In this document: in pieces, positions 19,988-28,757 of the stretch | Position numbering within the stretch: position 1 is the stretch's first letter | How the letters are laid out: every line of letters begins with the position of its first letter | Assembly (NCBI GenBank): GCA_947446585.1 | Contig: CANFGZ010000005.1 | Coordinates: forward strand, 1 to 36,250 | From: Chitinophagaceae bacterium | GTDB lineage: Bacteria; Bacteroidota; Bacteroidia; Chitinophagales; Chitinophagaceae | DNA length: 36,250 bases | Reading direction: 5' to 3' | Program-made: the position numbers and the translations under genes | The notes under the pieces: model-generated | Database searches by the model: none | The model's input: only the letters and a program-made list of their open reading frames with translations | Told to the model about the DNA's origin: nothing

Positions 19988-21106
19988 TCAAATTAAACTT
20001 TTCACTCTATCATTACTCACCGCTCCCCCATGTGCCACACAAGTTCCTAGCACCAAATCATCTTCAAAATTCAAATTCAATTGCCCTTCTTTGTTTACAA
20101 TCAACTGAAGGAAATTGAGAATATTTTTTCCGTATAATTTACTGGCATCACTGGGCATTGATCCTGGCAATTTAGAATTTCCAACAATCATCACTCCATT
20201 TACAAAAACAGTTTCATCATCTTTTGTGCATTCTGTATTACCACCGGTTACAGCAGCCAGATCAATAATTACAGAACCACTTTTCATGCTGCCAATCATT
20301 TCTTTTGTAATGAGAACTGGTGCTTTCTTTCCTGGTATCTGAGCCGTAGTGATGACAATATCAGCCTTGGCCACACTCTCTGCAATTTTTGCTTTTTGTC
20401 TTTGCTGAAATTCTTCCGATTGTTCTACAGCATATCCCCCAGCCTTAGACGCATCTGCCGCTCCTTCCACTTCTATAAATTTTGCACCCAAACTCATTAC
20501 TTCTTCTTTTACTGCAGGTCGGGTATCAAAAACTTCAATTACAGCACCCAGTCTTTTTGAAGTTGCAATAGCCTGAAGTCCGGCAACACCTGCTCCTAAT
20601 ATTAGAATTTTAGCCGGAGGAATACTTCCTGCCGCTGTCATAAACATTGGAAAATATTTGGGATATAAATTTGCTGCCAGTAACACCGCCTTATACCCGG
20701 CTATATTAGCCTGACTGCTCAACACATCCATGCTTTGTGCACGTGTGGTACGAGGCAACATATCCATACTGAACACCACACAATTTTGTTGTGCCCAATT
20801 TGAAATCAATTTTGCATTTACTAAAGCTTGAAAGAAACCAATCAACACTTTACCTTTTGCAGATTGTATATCAGATTCAGAAAGTGTGTTTATAGATAAA
20901 ATAACTGTTGCTCTTTGTAAGACTTCTTGCCTGTTGCCAACAGTAGCTCCTTCTGCTTTATATTTTTCATCTGATGCAAATGCTTTTTCTCCGGCTCCGG
21001 ATTCGATAATCAATTCAACATTCATCTTTTTTAATAAGATAACATGTTCAGGAAGCAATGATGTACGAGTTTCGAAAGCAGGTTCTTTGAGTAGACCAAT
21101 GATCAT
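19988..21106 (-). CDS. pntAA: NAD(P) transhydrogenase alpha-1 subunit
   Basis: IGLLKEPAFETRTSLLPEHV, LILGAGVAGLQAIATSKRLGAVIEVFDTRPAVKEEVMSLGAKFIEV. Confidence 0.96.
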   Translation of the reverse strand: MIIGLLKEPAFETRTSLLPEHVILLKKMNVELIIESGAGEKAFASDEKYKAEGATVGNRQEVLQRATVILSINTLSESDIQSAKGKVLIGFFQALVNAKLISNWAQQNCVVFSMDMLPRTTRAQSMDVLSSQANIAGYKAVLLAANLYPKYFPMFMTAAGSIPPAKILILGAGVAGLQAIATSKRLGAVIEVFDTRPAVKEEVMSLGAKFIEVEGAADASKAGGYAVEQSEEFQQRQKAKIAESVAKADIVITTAQIPGKKAPVLITKEMIGSMKSGSVIIDLAAVTGGNTECTKDDETVFVNGVMIVGNSKLPGSMPSDASKLYGKNILNFLQLIVNKEGQLNLNFEDDLVLGTCVAHGGAVSNDRVKSLI

Positions 21107-21138
21107 AGTATAATAAATTGCGCCGAAGTTATGAAAAA

Positions 21139-21936
21139 TTAAAATTGCACGCTAAAATGCTGTGTTACTTTGAAGTCTTTTTTAATAAAAACAATTCCAA
21201 TGAAGAACAAATCAATACTTAAAGTAACTGCAGGATGCAAGGTGATTTCCTTCCAAACGTTCTCCATTTCTATACTCCAGTGAATATCATCAAATACAAA
21301 AATTGAATTTTCATTAGATTTAGTCAATAATAATTCGAAATATTCCCAGGTTGGTTTTTTTCGATGATTGCCGTCTATAAATGCGAAATCAATTGTCCTC
21401 AAATCCGCAATCGTAGCCGGTAAGGTTTCCGAAAAATTGCCTTTTTTCAGTTGAATATTTGATAAAGATAATTTATTAAAAGTTTCAGCAGCTATTTTCA
21501 AAATTGAAGTCGCTCCTTCATGCGTAATTACAACTGAATTGGAATTCGCTGTTGCCAGATAAGAAGTGGTAATTCCAAATGAAGTTCCTATCTCAACGAT
21601 TTGTTTTGGATGGTAATATTTTACTACCCGATATAAAAGCTGTGCATATTTTTTTGACTTCAAAGATGAAGCGGCAATTTTATCAATTCGCCGAGTATTG
21701 GTTTTGATTACACCCGAGCCTGCTCCAAAATCTTCTACTTCTATTGTATTTTTGTTTTTCAATAACTCATTACGGATGTTTTCGATTTTTTTATAATCCG
21801 GATAAACCGTTTTATCATTCAACACGTTTAGAATAAAATCAAATACAAATGGAGAATGCGTGCCGTGGCCTTTTCCATTGGATGAAGTGAGCAGGTAGTG
21901 AAGATACTTTTGAGCTATGGTGAATTTGGAATACAA
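21139..21936 (-). CDS. Class I SAM-dependent methyltransferase
   Basis: NGKGHGTHSPFVFDFI, IVEIGTSFGITTSYLA, FAFIDGNHRKKPTWEYFELLL; start appears to be TTG next to a repeat. Confidence 0.8.
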   Translation of the reverse strand: MYSKFTIAQKYLHYLLTSSNGKGHGTHSPFVFDFILNVLNDKTVYPDYKKIENIRNELLKNKNTIEVEDFGAGSGVIKTNTRRIDKIAASSLKSKKYAQLLYRVVKYYHPKQIVEIGTSFGITTSYLATANSNSVVITHEGATSILKIAAETFNKLSLSNIQLKKGNFSETLPATIADLRTIDFAFIDGNHRKKPTWEYFELLLTKSNENSIFVFDDIHWSIEMENVWKEITLHPAVTLSIDLFFIGIVFIKKDFKVTQHFSVQF

Positions 21937-21938
21937 TT

Positions 21939-21968
21939 GTTTGGCGTTTGGTGTTTGGCGTTTTTTGT
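21939..21968. repeat. 7-bp-period GTTTGGC tract
   Basis: GTTTGGCGTTTGGTGTTTGGCGTTTT; 31-bp identity (CAATTGTTTGGCGTTTGGTGTTTGGCGTTTT) with 33000-33030. Confidence 0.85.
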
Positions 21969-21990
21969 TTTAGTGAACAACAGCTTTTTA

Positions 21991-22028
21991 CTCCCCTCTT
22001 CCTCTAGGAGAGGGGTTGGGGGTGAGGT
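21991..22028. repeat. GC-rich palindromic repeat CTCCCCTCTTCCTCTAGGAGAGGGGTTGGGGGTGAGG
   Basis: Same 3' arm GGAGAGGGGTTGGGGGTGAGG as 34654-34674. Confidence 0.85.
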
Positions 22029-22106
22029 AAGTAAACCCTTTTGAACCACATTATTTTTACGACTCAGTCGAGACCTTCATCATCAAATCTTCAAATTATC
22101 TAATAA

Positions 22107-22595
22107 TCAAATTCTCTCCCACACCTCAATCGTATGATCAAAAGCATTTTTCTCATCCGCTTTACATTCAGTTGCAGAAACCAAATTCCATTCTATTGAC
22201 TTTAATTCAGGAAAAAAAGTATCCCCATCTATTTGGGTATGAACTCTGGTTAAGTAAATTCTATTGGCAATTGCCATACTTTGTCTGTATATTTCTCCAC
22301 CACCGATAATAAAGATTTCTTTGTAATGAGCCGCTGTGGCTTTTTCCAGCGCCTCTTCCAAACTATTTGCTGTCACCACATTTTCTGCAGTCCAATCTTT
22401 GTTGGAAGTAATCACGATATTCAATCTTCCCAGCAATGGTTTATTTACAGACTCAAAAGTTTTTCTGCCCATAACCACTACTCCACCCCAGGTAGTATTT
22501 TTAAAAAACTTAAGGTCATTCGGTAAATGCCAGAGCAGCTGGTTGTTTTTACCGATGGCGTTGTTGGTGGAAGCGGCGACGACGAGTGAAATCAT
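22107..22595 (-). CDS. folA: Dihydrofolate reductase
   Basis: MISLVVAASTNNAIGKNNQLLWHLPNDLKFFKNTTWGGVVVMGRKTFES, FIIGGGEIY. Confidence 0.97.
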   Translation of the reverse strand: MISLVVAASTNNAIGKNNQLLWHLPNDLKFFKNTTWGGVVVMGRKTFESVNKPLLGRLNIVITSNKDWTAENVVTANSLEEALEKATAAHYKEIFIIGGGEIYRQSMAIANRIYLTRVHTQIDGDTFFPELKSIEWNLVSATECKADEKNAFDHTIEVWERI

Positions 22596-22631
22596 GGGGG
22601 CAAAGGTAGAATGTATGTATTAGAATTAATA

Positions 22632-22667
22632 ATTAATAAGAAAGTAAAAATAAGGAATAAGGAAGTG
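22632..22667 (+). repeat. Left arm of perfect 36-bp inverted repeat
   Basis: ATTAATAAGAAAGTAAAAATAAGGAATAAGGAAGTG; exact reverse complement at 23229-23264. Confidence 0.97.
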
Positions 22668-22684
22668 CACTTAAAAAATAAAAA

Positions 22685-23062
22685 TCATTCAGATTTAAAT
22701 TGTGCTTGCTTGGCTTTTGATGTTTGAACACTTTTGATGAAAATGGCCATCAACTCGTTGACTTCAATAATTGACTTTTCTAGTAATTCATTTTTAATGA
22801 TGGGCTTTTCTTTTATTATTCTGAGATTTACACGAGTTTCTCTAAGTTCCTTTAAAGTCATTTTTAGTTTATGAATAAAATCTGCGTTTGATTCAGCAGC
22901 TTGGGCTTCACCATAAATCAATGCAGATGCGGTGGCACTTTTAGACAACTGATAAGATAAATTTTGAGCAGCTTTAGTAAGTGGTAATAAATCACATATC
23001 TCGAGAGATAAACAAGCGAATCTAATCAATCGATCTTCTAAGTCAAATCTTAGTTTTTGCAT
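22685..23062 (-). CDS. Four-helix-bundle protein (23S rRNA intervening-sequence protein / S23-like family)
   Basis: MQKLRFDLEDRLIRFACLSLEICDLLPLTKAAQNLSYQLSKSATASALIYGEAQAAESNADFIHKLKMTLKELRETRVNLRII; ATG at 23062. Confidence 0.88.
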   Translation of the reverse strand: MQKLRFDLEDRLIRFACLSLEICDLLPLTKAAQNLSYQLSKSATASALIYGEAQAAESNADFIHKLKMTLKELRETRVNLRIIKEKPIIKNELLEKSIIEVNELMAIFIKSVQTSKAKQAQFKSE

Positions 23063-23142
23063 AAAATCATTTTCAGCAAAACTGTGATTATACTTTATTA
23101 TACAAATGTGAAAATCAACAGTAAAATTTTGTTTTTTTCCAA

Positions 23143-23178
23143 ACCACAAAGGCACAAAAACTCAAAGTTTCACAAAGA
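23143..23178. repeat. 9-bp-period CACAAAG tract
   Basis: ACCACAAAG-GCACAAAAA-CTCAAAGTT-TCACAAAGA, upstream of the four-helix-bundle gene, inside the IR. Confidence 0.7.
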
Positions 23179-23228
23179 ATTTCTAAAAATCCAATACAGG
23201 AAACAAAGTCTGTTTCTTAACCAAAATC

Positions 23229-23264
23229 CACTTCCTTATTCCTTATTTTTACTTTCTTATTAAT
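23229..23264 (-). repeat. Right arm of perfect 36-bp inverted repeat
   Basis: CACTTCCTTATTCCTTATTTTTACTTTCTTATTAAT = reverse complement of 22632-22667. Confidence 0.97.
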
Positions 23265-23276
23265 CATTTCCCTTCC

Positions 23277-24071
23277 CTAAACCGCCACCGGCGCCTTAAT
23301 CCCCGCATGGCTCTCATAATTCACCAACTCAAAATCTTCAAACTTAAAATCAAAAATATCTTTTACGGCAGGATTGATTTTCATCTGCGGTAATGGAAAC
23401 GGAGTACGGGTTAATTGCAGATCTGCTTGTTCAAAATGATTGTTGTATAAATGCACATCGCCGAAGGAATGAACAAAATCTCCATATTGTAAATCACAAA
23501 CCTGAGCAATCATCATCGTTAGTAATGCATAAGAAGCAATATTAAAAGGAACACCGAGGAATACATCCGCACTGCGCTGGTATAACTGACAACTCAATTT
23601 ACCATCAGCCACATAAAACTGAAACAAACAATGACAAGGCATCAGTTTCATTTTTGGCAAATCCGCCACATTCCAGGCGGAAATAATCATGCGGCGACTA
23701 TCGGGATTGGTTTTGATAGTATGAATCAAATCTTTTACCTGATCAACAACAACTCCATTTGACCCTTCCCAACTACGCCATTGCTTGCCATAAACCGGAC
23801 CTAAATCGCCATTTTCGTCAGCCCATTCATTCCAGATGGAAACATTATTTTCTTTTAAATAAGCGATATTGGTTTCGCCTTTTAAAAACCAAAGCAACTC
23901 ATAAATGATACTTTTTAAATGTGTTTTTTTGGTAGTAACCAATGGAAACCCATCAGCCAAATTAAATCTCATCTGATAGCCAAAACAGCTTCTGGTGCCT
24001 GTTCCGGTGCGATCACTTTTATCAGTTCCGTTTTGTTTGATGTGTTTGAGTAGGTCTAAATATTGTTGCAT
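23277..24071 (-). CDS. thyA: Thymidylate synthase
   Basis: [72 protein letters not shown]. Confidence 0.98.
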   Translation of the reverse strand: MQQYLDLLKHIKQNGTDKSDRTGTGTRSCFGYQMRFNLADGFPLVTTKKTHLKSIIYELLWFLKGETNIAYLKENNVSIWNEWADENGDLGPVYGKQWRSWEGSNGVVVDQVKDLIHTIKTNPDSRRMIISAWNVADLPKMKLMPCHCLFQFYVADGKLSCQLYQRSADVFLGVPFNIASYALLTMMIAQVCDLQYGDFVHSFGDVHLYNNHFEQADLQLTRTPFPLPQMKINPAVKDIFDFKFEDFELVNYESHAGIKAPVAV

Positions 24072-24078
24072 GGGTGCA

Positions 24079-24119
24079 AAATAAGTAAAAAGTAAAAATT
24101 TAAAAGTAAAAAGTAAAAA
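24079..24119. repeat. 7-bp-period AGTAAAA tract
   Basis: AGTAAAAAGTAAAAATTTAAAAGTAAAAAGTAAAAA. Confidence 0.7.
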
Positions 24120-24256
24120 TGTTTGGCGTTTGGTCGCTGCGCTTGTTTGGCGTTTGTTGTTCTACTTACTTAGATAAATAATTGAATTTATAAATATTTT
24201 GAAAAATAAACAAAAACAACAATAAACAAAACAACGCCAAACCCCAAACCCCAAAC
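24120..24256. repeat. GTTTGGC heptamer repeat with opposed arms
   Basis: TGTTTGGCGTTTGGTCGCTGCGCTTGTTTGGCGTTTGTTG ... CAAAACAACGCCAAACCCCAAACCCCAAAC. Confidence 0.8.
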
Positions 24257-24264
24257 ATAAATAG

Positions 24265-24272
24265 TATCTTTG
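24265..24272 (+). promoter_or_regulatory. Bacteroidota -7 box (TATCTTTG) upstream of mnmA
   Basis: TAnnTTTG match 17 nt before the ATG, just downstream of the repeat. Confidence 0.55.
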
Positions 24273-24288
24273 CCCCGGAGAAATTATC

Positions 24289-25389
24289 ATGAGTAAAAAA
24301 GGAAAAGTATTAATGGCTATGAGCGGCGGTATCGACAGTACCGTGGCGGCTTTGATGCTACATAAAGAAGGGTATGAAGTGGTGGGTATCACCATGAAAA
24401 CATGGGACTATGCCACTAGTGTAGGCGTAACCAATAAAAAAGAAACTGGCTGTTGCAATCTCGATAGTTTCAACGATGCCCGTATGGCTGCTGTAGAACA
24501 TGGCTTCCCTCATTTTATTTTAGATATCAGAGAAGAATTCGGAGATTTTGTAATCGAAAATTTTGTTGAAGAATATCTTGCCGGAAGAACGCCCAATCCT
24601 TGTGTAATGTGCAATACACATATCAAGTGGCGTGCGTTGTTGAAAAGAGCTGATGCCATGGGATGCGATTTTATTGCTACCGGACATTACGCTCAAATTC
24701 ATCAGCATACCAATGGAAGGTATTTTATACGAAAAGGGAAAGATGAAACTAAAGATCAGAGCTATGCTTTATGGGGATTGCAACAGGATTTATTAAAAAG
24801 AACACTTTTGCCTTTGGGCACTTATCATAAAACAGAAATCCGTCAAATGGCCCATGATTTCGGTTATCCGGAGCTGGCGAAAAAAAATGAGAGTTACGAA
24901 ATCTGCTTTGTACCCGATAATGATTACAGAGGTTTTTTAAAACGAAGAGTAGAAGGATTAGAAGAAAAAGTAGACGGCGGAAATTTTATTGATCAATCAG
25001 GGAAAATTTTAGGAAAACACAAAGGCTATCCTTTTTATACCATCGGACAAAGAAAAGGTTTGGACATTGCTCTAGGTTTCCCTGCTTTTGTTACCCATAT
25101 CGACCCAGATAACAATACAGTTGTTTTGGGAACAGAGGAAGACCTAAACAAAACCGAAATGATGGTGAAAAACATCAACTGGATTAAATACGATGGCCTC
25201 AATGAAAACATTGATGCTGTTACAAAAATTCGTTATAAAGACAAAGGCGCCATAAGTCAACTTATCGCTACCGATAATGGCGTAAAAGTTGTATTTTACG
25301 ATGATGTAAAAGGCGTCGCCCCCGGACAAAGCGCCGTTTTTTATGAAGGTGATGATGTGATTGGGGGTGGAGTGATTCAGAGGGGATAG
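24289..25389 (+). CDS. mnmA: tRNA 2-thiouridine(34) synthase MnmA
   Basis: VLMAMSGGIDSTVAALMLHKEGYEVVGITMKTWD, TPNPCVMCNTHIKW, ATGHYAQI, KNESYEICFVPDNDYRGFL. Confidence 0.97.
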   Translation: MSKKGKVLMAMSGGIDSTVAALMLHKEGYEVVGITMKTWDYATSVGVTNKKETGCCNLDSFNDARMAAVEHGFPHFILDIREEFGDFVIENFVEEYLAGRTPNPCVMCNTHIKWRALLKRADAMGCDFIATGHYAQIHQHTNGRYFIRKGKDETKDQSYALWGLQQDLLKRTLLPLGTYHKTEIRQMAHDFGYPELAKKNESYEICFVPDNDYRGFLKRRVEGLEEKVDGGNFIDQSGKILGKHKGYPFYTIGQRKGLDIALGFPAFVTHIDPDNNTVVLGTEEDLNKTEMMVKNINWIKYDGLNENIDAVTKIRYKDKGAISQLIATDNGVKVVFYDDVKGVAPGQSAVFYEGDDVIGGGVIQRG

Positions 25390-25426
25390 CCCCCAAAGGG
25401 GGAAGCTGGTTGGCGTTTTGTGTTTC
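25390..25426. repeat. GC-rich interspersed repeat plus partial GTTGGCG tract
   Basis: CCCCCAAAGGGGGAAGCTGGTTGGCG immediately after the mnmA stop. Confidence 0.65.
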
Positions 25427-25507
25427 TCAGCAATGTCTCCCGAAGGGGATGTTGCGTGGCTTGATGATTTTCGTATTAAATTGTAATAGTTTTTTAAAAA
25501 AGTACAA

Positions 25508-26263
25508 ATGAAAAATCAACATTTCCGTATTAACAAACTGGCTTTAATTTTTTACTTTTTACTTTTTACTTTTTACTTATCAAGCTGTAAAAAATCCGAA
25601 TCCTACACCTCTCCTTCCATTGCCGATTACAATCCATTACAAACCGGAAAATACATTACTTATCAACTCGATTCATTAGTTTATCTTTCTTTTGGAACCC
25701 GCGATACTACAGTATCTTATCAAGTAAAATACCTCACCGATTCTTTGATTACAGATAATCTGGGAAGGCCAGCCTATCGTATTTTCAGATTCATCAGAAA
25801 AGATGAAAATTATTCATGGGCTCCCGATGCTACATTCATGTCCGTTAATACCGGAAATAACTTAGAATTCATTGAAAATAATCTCCGTTATATAAAATTA
25901 CAGATGCCCATTAAAGATGGCTTTACCTGGAAAGGCAATTCATATATTGATACGTATTCTGCAAATTCATTATTAAGATATCTCGATAACTGGGATTATG
26001 TTTACAGCAATATAGGTAAAGCAGATGTGGTTGGCAGTTACAATCTCGATAATACATTAACTGTAAATCAGCGCGACGAAATTATCGGAATTCCAGATGA
26101 TCCCGGCAGCTACAGCGAAGTCAATTTCAGCCAGGAAAAATATTCAAAAGGCATTGGAATGGTATATCGGAAATTTTTTCACAGCGAATATCAGCCCAAT
26201 AATGGAGGCTATTTCGCTGATGGCTCATACGGAGTAACTTACACGATGATTGATCATAACTAA
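25508..26263 (+). CDS. Hypothetical lipoprotein
   Basis: Lipobox-like LSSC after hydrophobic core ALIFYFLLFTFYLSSCKK. Confidence 0.75.
   Translation: MKNQHFRINKLALIFYFLLFTFYLSSCKKSESYTSPSIADYNPLQTGKYITYQLDSLVYLSFGTRDTTVSYQVKYLTDSLITDNLGRPAYRIFRFIRKDENYSWAPDATFMSVNTGNNLEFIENNLRYIKLQMPIKDGFTWKGNSYIDTYSANSLLRYLDNWDYVYSNIGKADVVGSYNLDNTLTVNQRDEIIGIPDDPGSYSEVNFSQEKYSKGIGMVYRKFFHSEYQPNNGGYFADGSYGVTYTMIDHN
25547..25579 (+). repeat. (TTTTTAC)n heptamer tract inside the lipoprotein signal peptide
   Basis: TTTTTTACTTTTTACTTTTTACTTTTTACTT; reverse-complement word of 24079-24119. Confidence 0.85.
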
Positions 26264-26275
26264 TTAAATTTTTCA

Positions 26276-26740
26276 ATGAACATCAACATAAGAAAAGCTG
26301 ATGAAGCAGATTGCAGCCAAATGATGGAACTGATTAAAGAACTGGCTTTGTATGAAAAGGCTCCTGAAGAAGTTACCGTTTCATTTGATCATTTTGTATC
26401 CAGCGGATTTGGACCCAACCCTGTTTGGTGGGCTTATGTAGCCGAACTTACTCATGAAAATCAATCAAAAACTATTGTCGGATTCGCCCTTTATTATATC
26501 AGATACAGTACTTGGAAAGGGCAAAGAATGTACCTAGAAGATATTATCGTTACGGAACCAATGAGAGGTAAAGGCATCGGAAAAATGCTGTTCGACCAAT
26601 TGATTGAAGTGTGTAAAGAATTGAATTTCAAAGGAATGACCTGGCAGGTACTTGACTGGAACGAACCTGCAATCAACTTCTACAAAAAATTTGAAGGTGT
26701 AAACTTCGATGGAAGCTGGTTAAACGGTAGCATTAAATAG
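26276..26740 (+). CDS. GNAT-family N-acetyltransferase
   Basis: IRKADEADCSQMMELIKELALYEKAPEEV, YLEDIIVTEPMRGKGIGKMLF, WQVLDWNEPAINFYKK. Confidence 0.92.
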   Translation: MNINIRKADEADCSQMMELIKELALYEKAPEEVTVSFDHFVSSGFGPNPVWWAYVAELTHENQSKTIVGFALYYIRYSTWKGQRMYLEDIIVTEPMRGKGIGKMLFDQLIEVCKELNFKGMTWQVLDWNEPAINFYKKFEGVNFDGSWLNGSIK

Positions 26741-26851
26741 CAAAAAGTACTGTTTTAAATACCCTAAAACACCTATATTCGCAGGGCATTTGATTAAAAA
26801 ATCGAATCTATCCCCCCCTATTTGTATTTATTATTTATAACCATTTTCAAC

Positions 26852-28660
26852 ATGATTGCATTTTTACTTAAAAAATCGAAATTATTTGTTCTTCTTTTTT
26901 CATTATTTTCTTTATGGTCTTGCCAGAAAAATGTTGATGGAAGCATCAATAATCCTTCTGATCAGATTCCAGATCTCACCACAAAAGTAAATTCTTCTGT
27001 TTCGGGATTTGTTACCGACGAAAATAACACTGCCGTTAATGGCGCAACAGTTAGTGTTGGAAACAGAATTACCTATACTGATAACTATGGCTATTTTCAG
27101 GTAAGAAATGTAGACGTTGTTAAAACTGCTGCAGTGGTTACCGTTAGTAAGGCTGGATATTTTCACGGGATTAAAACTTATATCGCCACAGAAAACAAAT
27201 CAACTTTTTTCAGAATTAAATTAATCCCCAAAAATACTGCAGGTACTTTTAGTGCTTCTGCGGGAGGAAGTGTTTCATTAACCAATGGAATGTCTATTAA
27301 TTTTCCATTAAATGCAATAGTGAATGCAGCTTCAGGTGTTGCATATGCTGGTGTTGTAAATGTTGCTGCTTCTTGGATTAATCCAACTTCAACAGATGTT
27401 AACCCAACAATGCCAGGCGATTTAAGAGGTCTGAATGATGCTGGTGCCATTAAAATCTTACAATCATTTGGAATGGCTGCAGTTGAATTAACGGGTGCAT
27501 CTGGAGAATTATTACAGATTGCATCTGGCAAAAAAGCAACCCTTACATTTCCAGTACCTGCTACACTGATCTCAAACGCTCCTGCTAACATTCCTTTATG
27601 GTATTTTGATGAAGCTACTGGACTTTGGAAAGAAGAAGGCTCTGCAACAAAAACAGGAAATAATTATGTTGGCGAAGTAAGTCATTTTTCTTTTTGGAAT
27701 TGCGACGTGCCCAATAATTACATTCAATTTAATTGTACCATTTTGGATGCCAATGGAAATCCTATCCCTTTTGTTGGGGTAAAAATTTCTGTAGTAGGGG
27801 GAAGCCTATATAATTATGGTTGGGGATGGACAGATTCTTCTGGATATGTTAGTGGAGCTATTCCAAATAATGCCTCACTAAGTTTAGAAGTATTCACTAA
27901 TTACAATTGTGGAACTGCAGCTTATACACAAGCTTTTAGCACAACAAGCACAGCTATTTCACTAGGAAATATTACGATTCCCAACACCGTTCTGAATACA
28001 GCCAATGTTTCCGGAACAGTTACCAATTGCAGCAGTGGCCCGGTTTCCAATGGTTATATCATCATGCAAAAAGACAATCAATACTCCAGATATTCATTAA
28101 GCAATACAGGCTCTTATGATTTTTCTACTTTATTATGTAGTACAAATGCACCGGTAATTTTAATTGGAGAAGATATTTCAGCAGGTCAGCAGAGTACCCC
28201 ATTATCATATACGATTGTAAGTGGTAATAACGTGGTTCCTAATTTACAAGCTTGTGGTATTACTACAGAACAATTCTTCAATTACACCGTAAACGGTGCC
28301 AATACGGCTTTCACTTCACCTGCTGATACTTTTTACATGTATGTGAATACTCAAATGAATCCACCAAGAATCGAGATTTCCGCTCAAAATATTGTATCTG
28401 GAGGCTCTACAGGTTTCGGTACCATTGGGTTTGATCAACCAGGCATTGCTGTTGGAAGTGTTCAACCGATGTCATTATTTTATGTTACCAATATCAATGA
28501 TTCAACTTATTTCACTACTCCTATTAATGTAAATATCACAGAGTATGGAAATGTAGGTGAATTTATTTCCGGAAATTTTGCAGGTTCTATGTCAGGAGCA
28601 GCACCTTTAAATACCGTGTACAATATCAACGGTAATTTTAGAGTAAGAAGAAATCAATAG
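26852..28660 (+). CDS. Surface lipoprotein with carboxypeptidase-regulatory-like domain
   Basis: LFSLWSCQKN lipobox; SGFVTDENNTAVNGATVSVGNRITYTDNYGYFQVRNV; ATG at 26852 preferred over TTG at 26822. Confidence 0.75.
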   Translation: MIAFLLKKSKLFVLLFSLFSLWSCQKNVDGSINNPSDQIPDLTTKVNSSVSGFVTDENNTAVNGATVSVGNRITYTDNYGYFQVRNVDVVKTAAVVTVSKAGYFHGIKTYIATENKSTFFRIKLIPKNTAGTFSASAGGSVSLTNGMSINFPLNAIVNAASGVAYAGVVNVAASWINPTSTDVNPTMPGDLRGLNDAGAIKILQSFGMAAVELTGASGELLQIASGKKATLTFPVPATLISNAPANIPLWYFDEATGLWKEEGSATKTGNNYVGEVSHFSFWNCDVPNNYIQFNCTILDANGNPIPFVGVKISVVGGSLYNYGWGWTDSSGYVSGAIPNNASLSLEVFTNYNCGTAAYTQAFSTTSTAISLGNITIPNTVLNTANVSGTVTNCSSGPVSNGYIIMQKDNQYSRYSLSNTGSYDFSTLLCSTNAPVILIGEDISAGQQSTPLSYTIVSGNNVVPNLQACGITTEQFFNYTVNGANTAFTSPADTFYMYVNTQMNPPRIEISAQNIVSGGSTGFGTIGFDQPGIAVGSVQPMSLFYVTNINDSTYFTTPINVNITEYGNVGEFISGNFAGSMSGAAPLNTVYNINGNFRVRRNQ

Positions 28661-28670
28661 TGCTTAAAAA

Positions 28671-28702
28671 AAAATTATTGTATTCATAAATACAATAATT
28701 TT
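28671..28702. terminator. AT-rich perfect hairpin, probable terminator
   Basis: AAAATTATTGTATT-cata-AATACAATAATTTT, 14-bp perfect stem. Confidence 0.5.
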
Positions 28703-28757
28703 ACAACTAATTTTAAAATAGCATAATATAATATCAATTTACCTTTAAACAATTTTT

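Larger units (their letters stand above)
22632..23264 (-). mobile_element. Putative IR-bounded element carrying a four-helix-bundle (23S IVS-like) gene
   Basis: Perfect 36-bp inverted repeats bound a single ORF; sits between thyA and folA. Mobility is inferred, not shown. Confidence 0.5.

Noticed and set aside
22632-23264. Toxin-antitoxin or diversity-generating retroelement interpretation of the four-helix-bundle locus
   Set aside because: Only one ORF in the element; no reverse transcriptase, template/variable repeat pair or partner gene is visible in the window.
27178-27591. - strand 137-aa ORF
   Set aside because: Antisense to the carboxypeptidase-regulatory-like lipoprotein, with no start context or recognisable motif.
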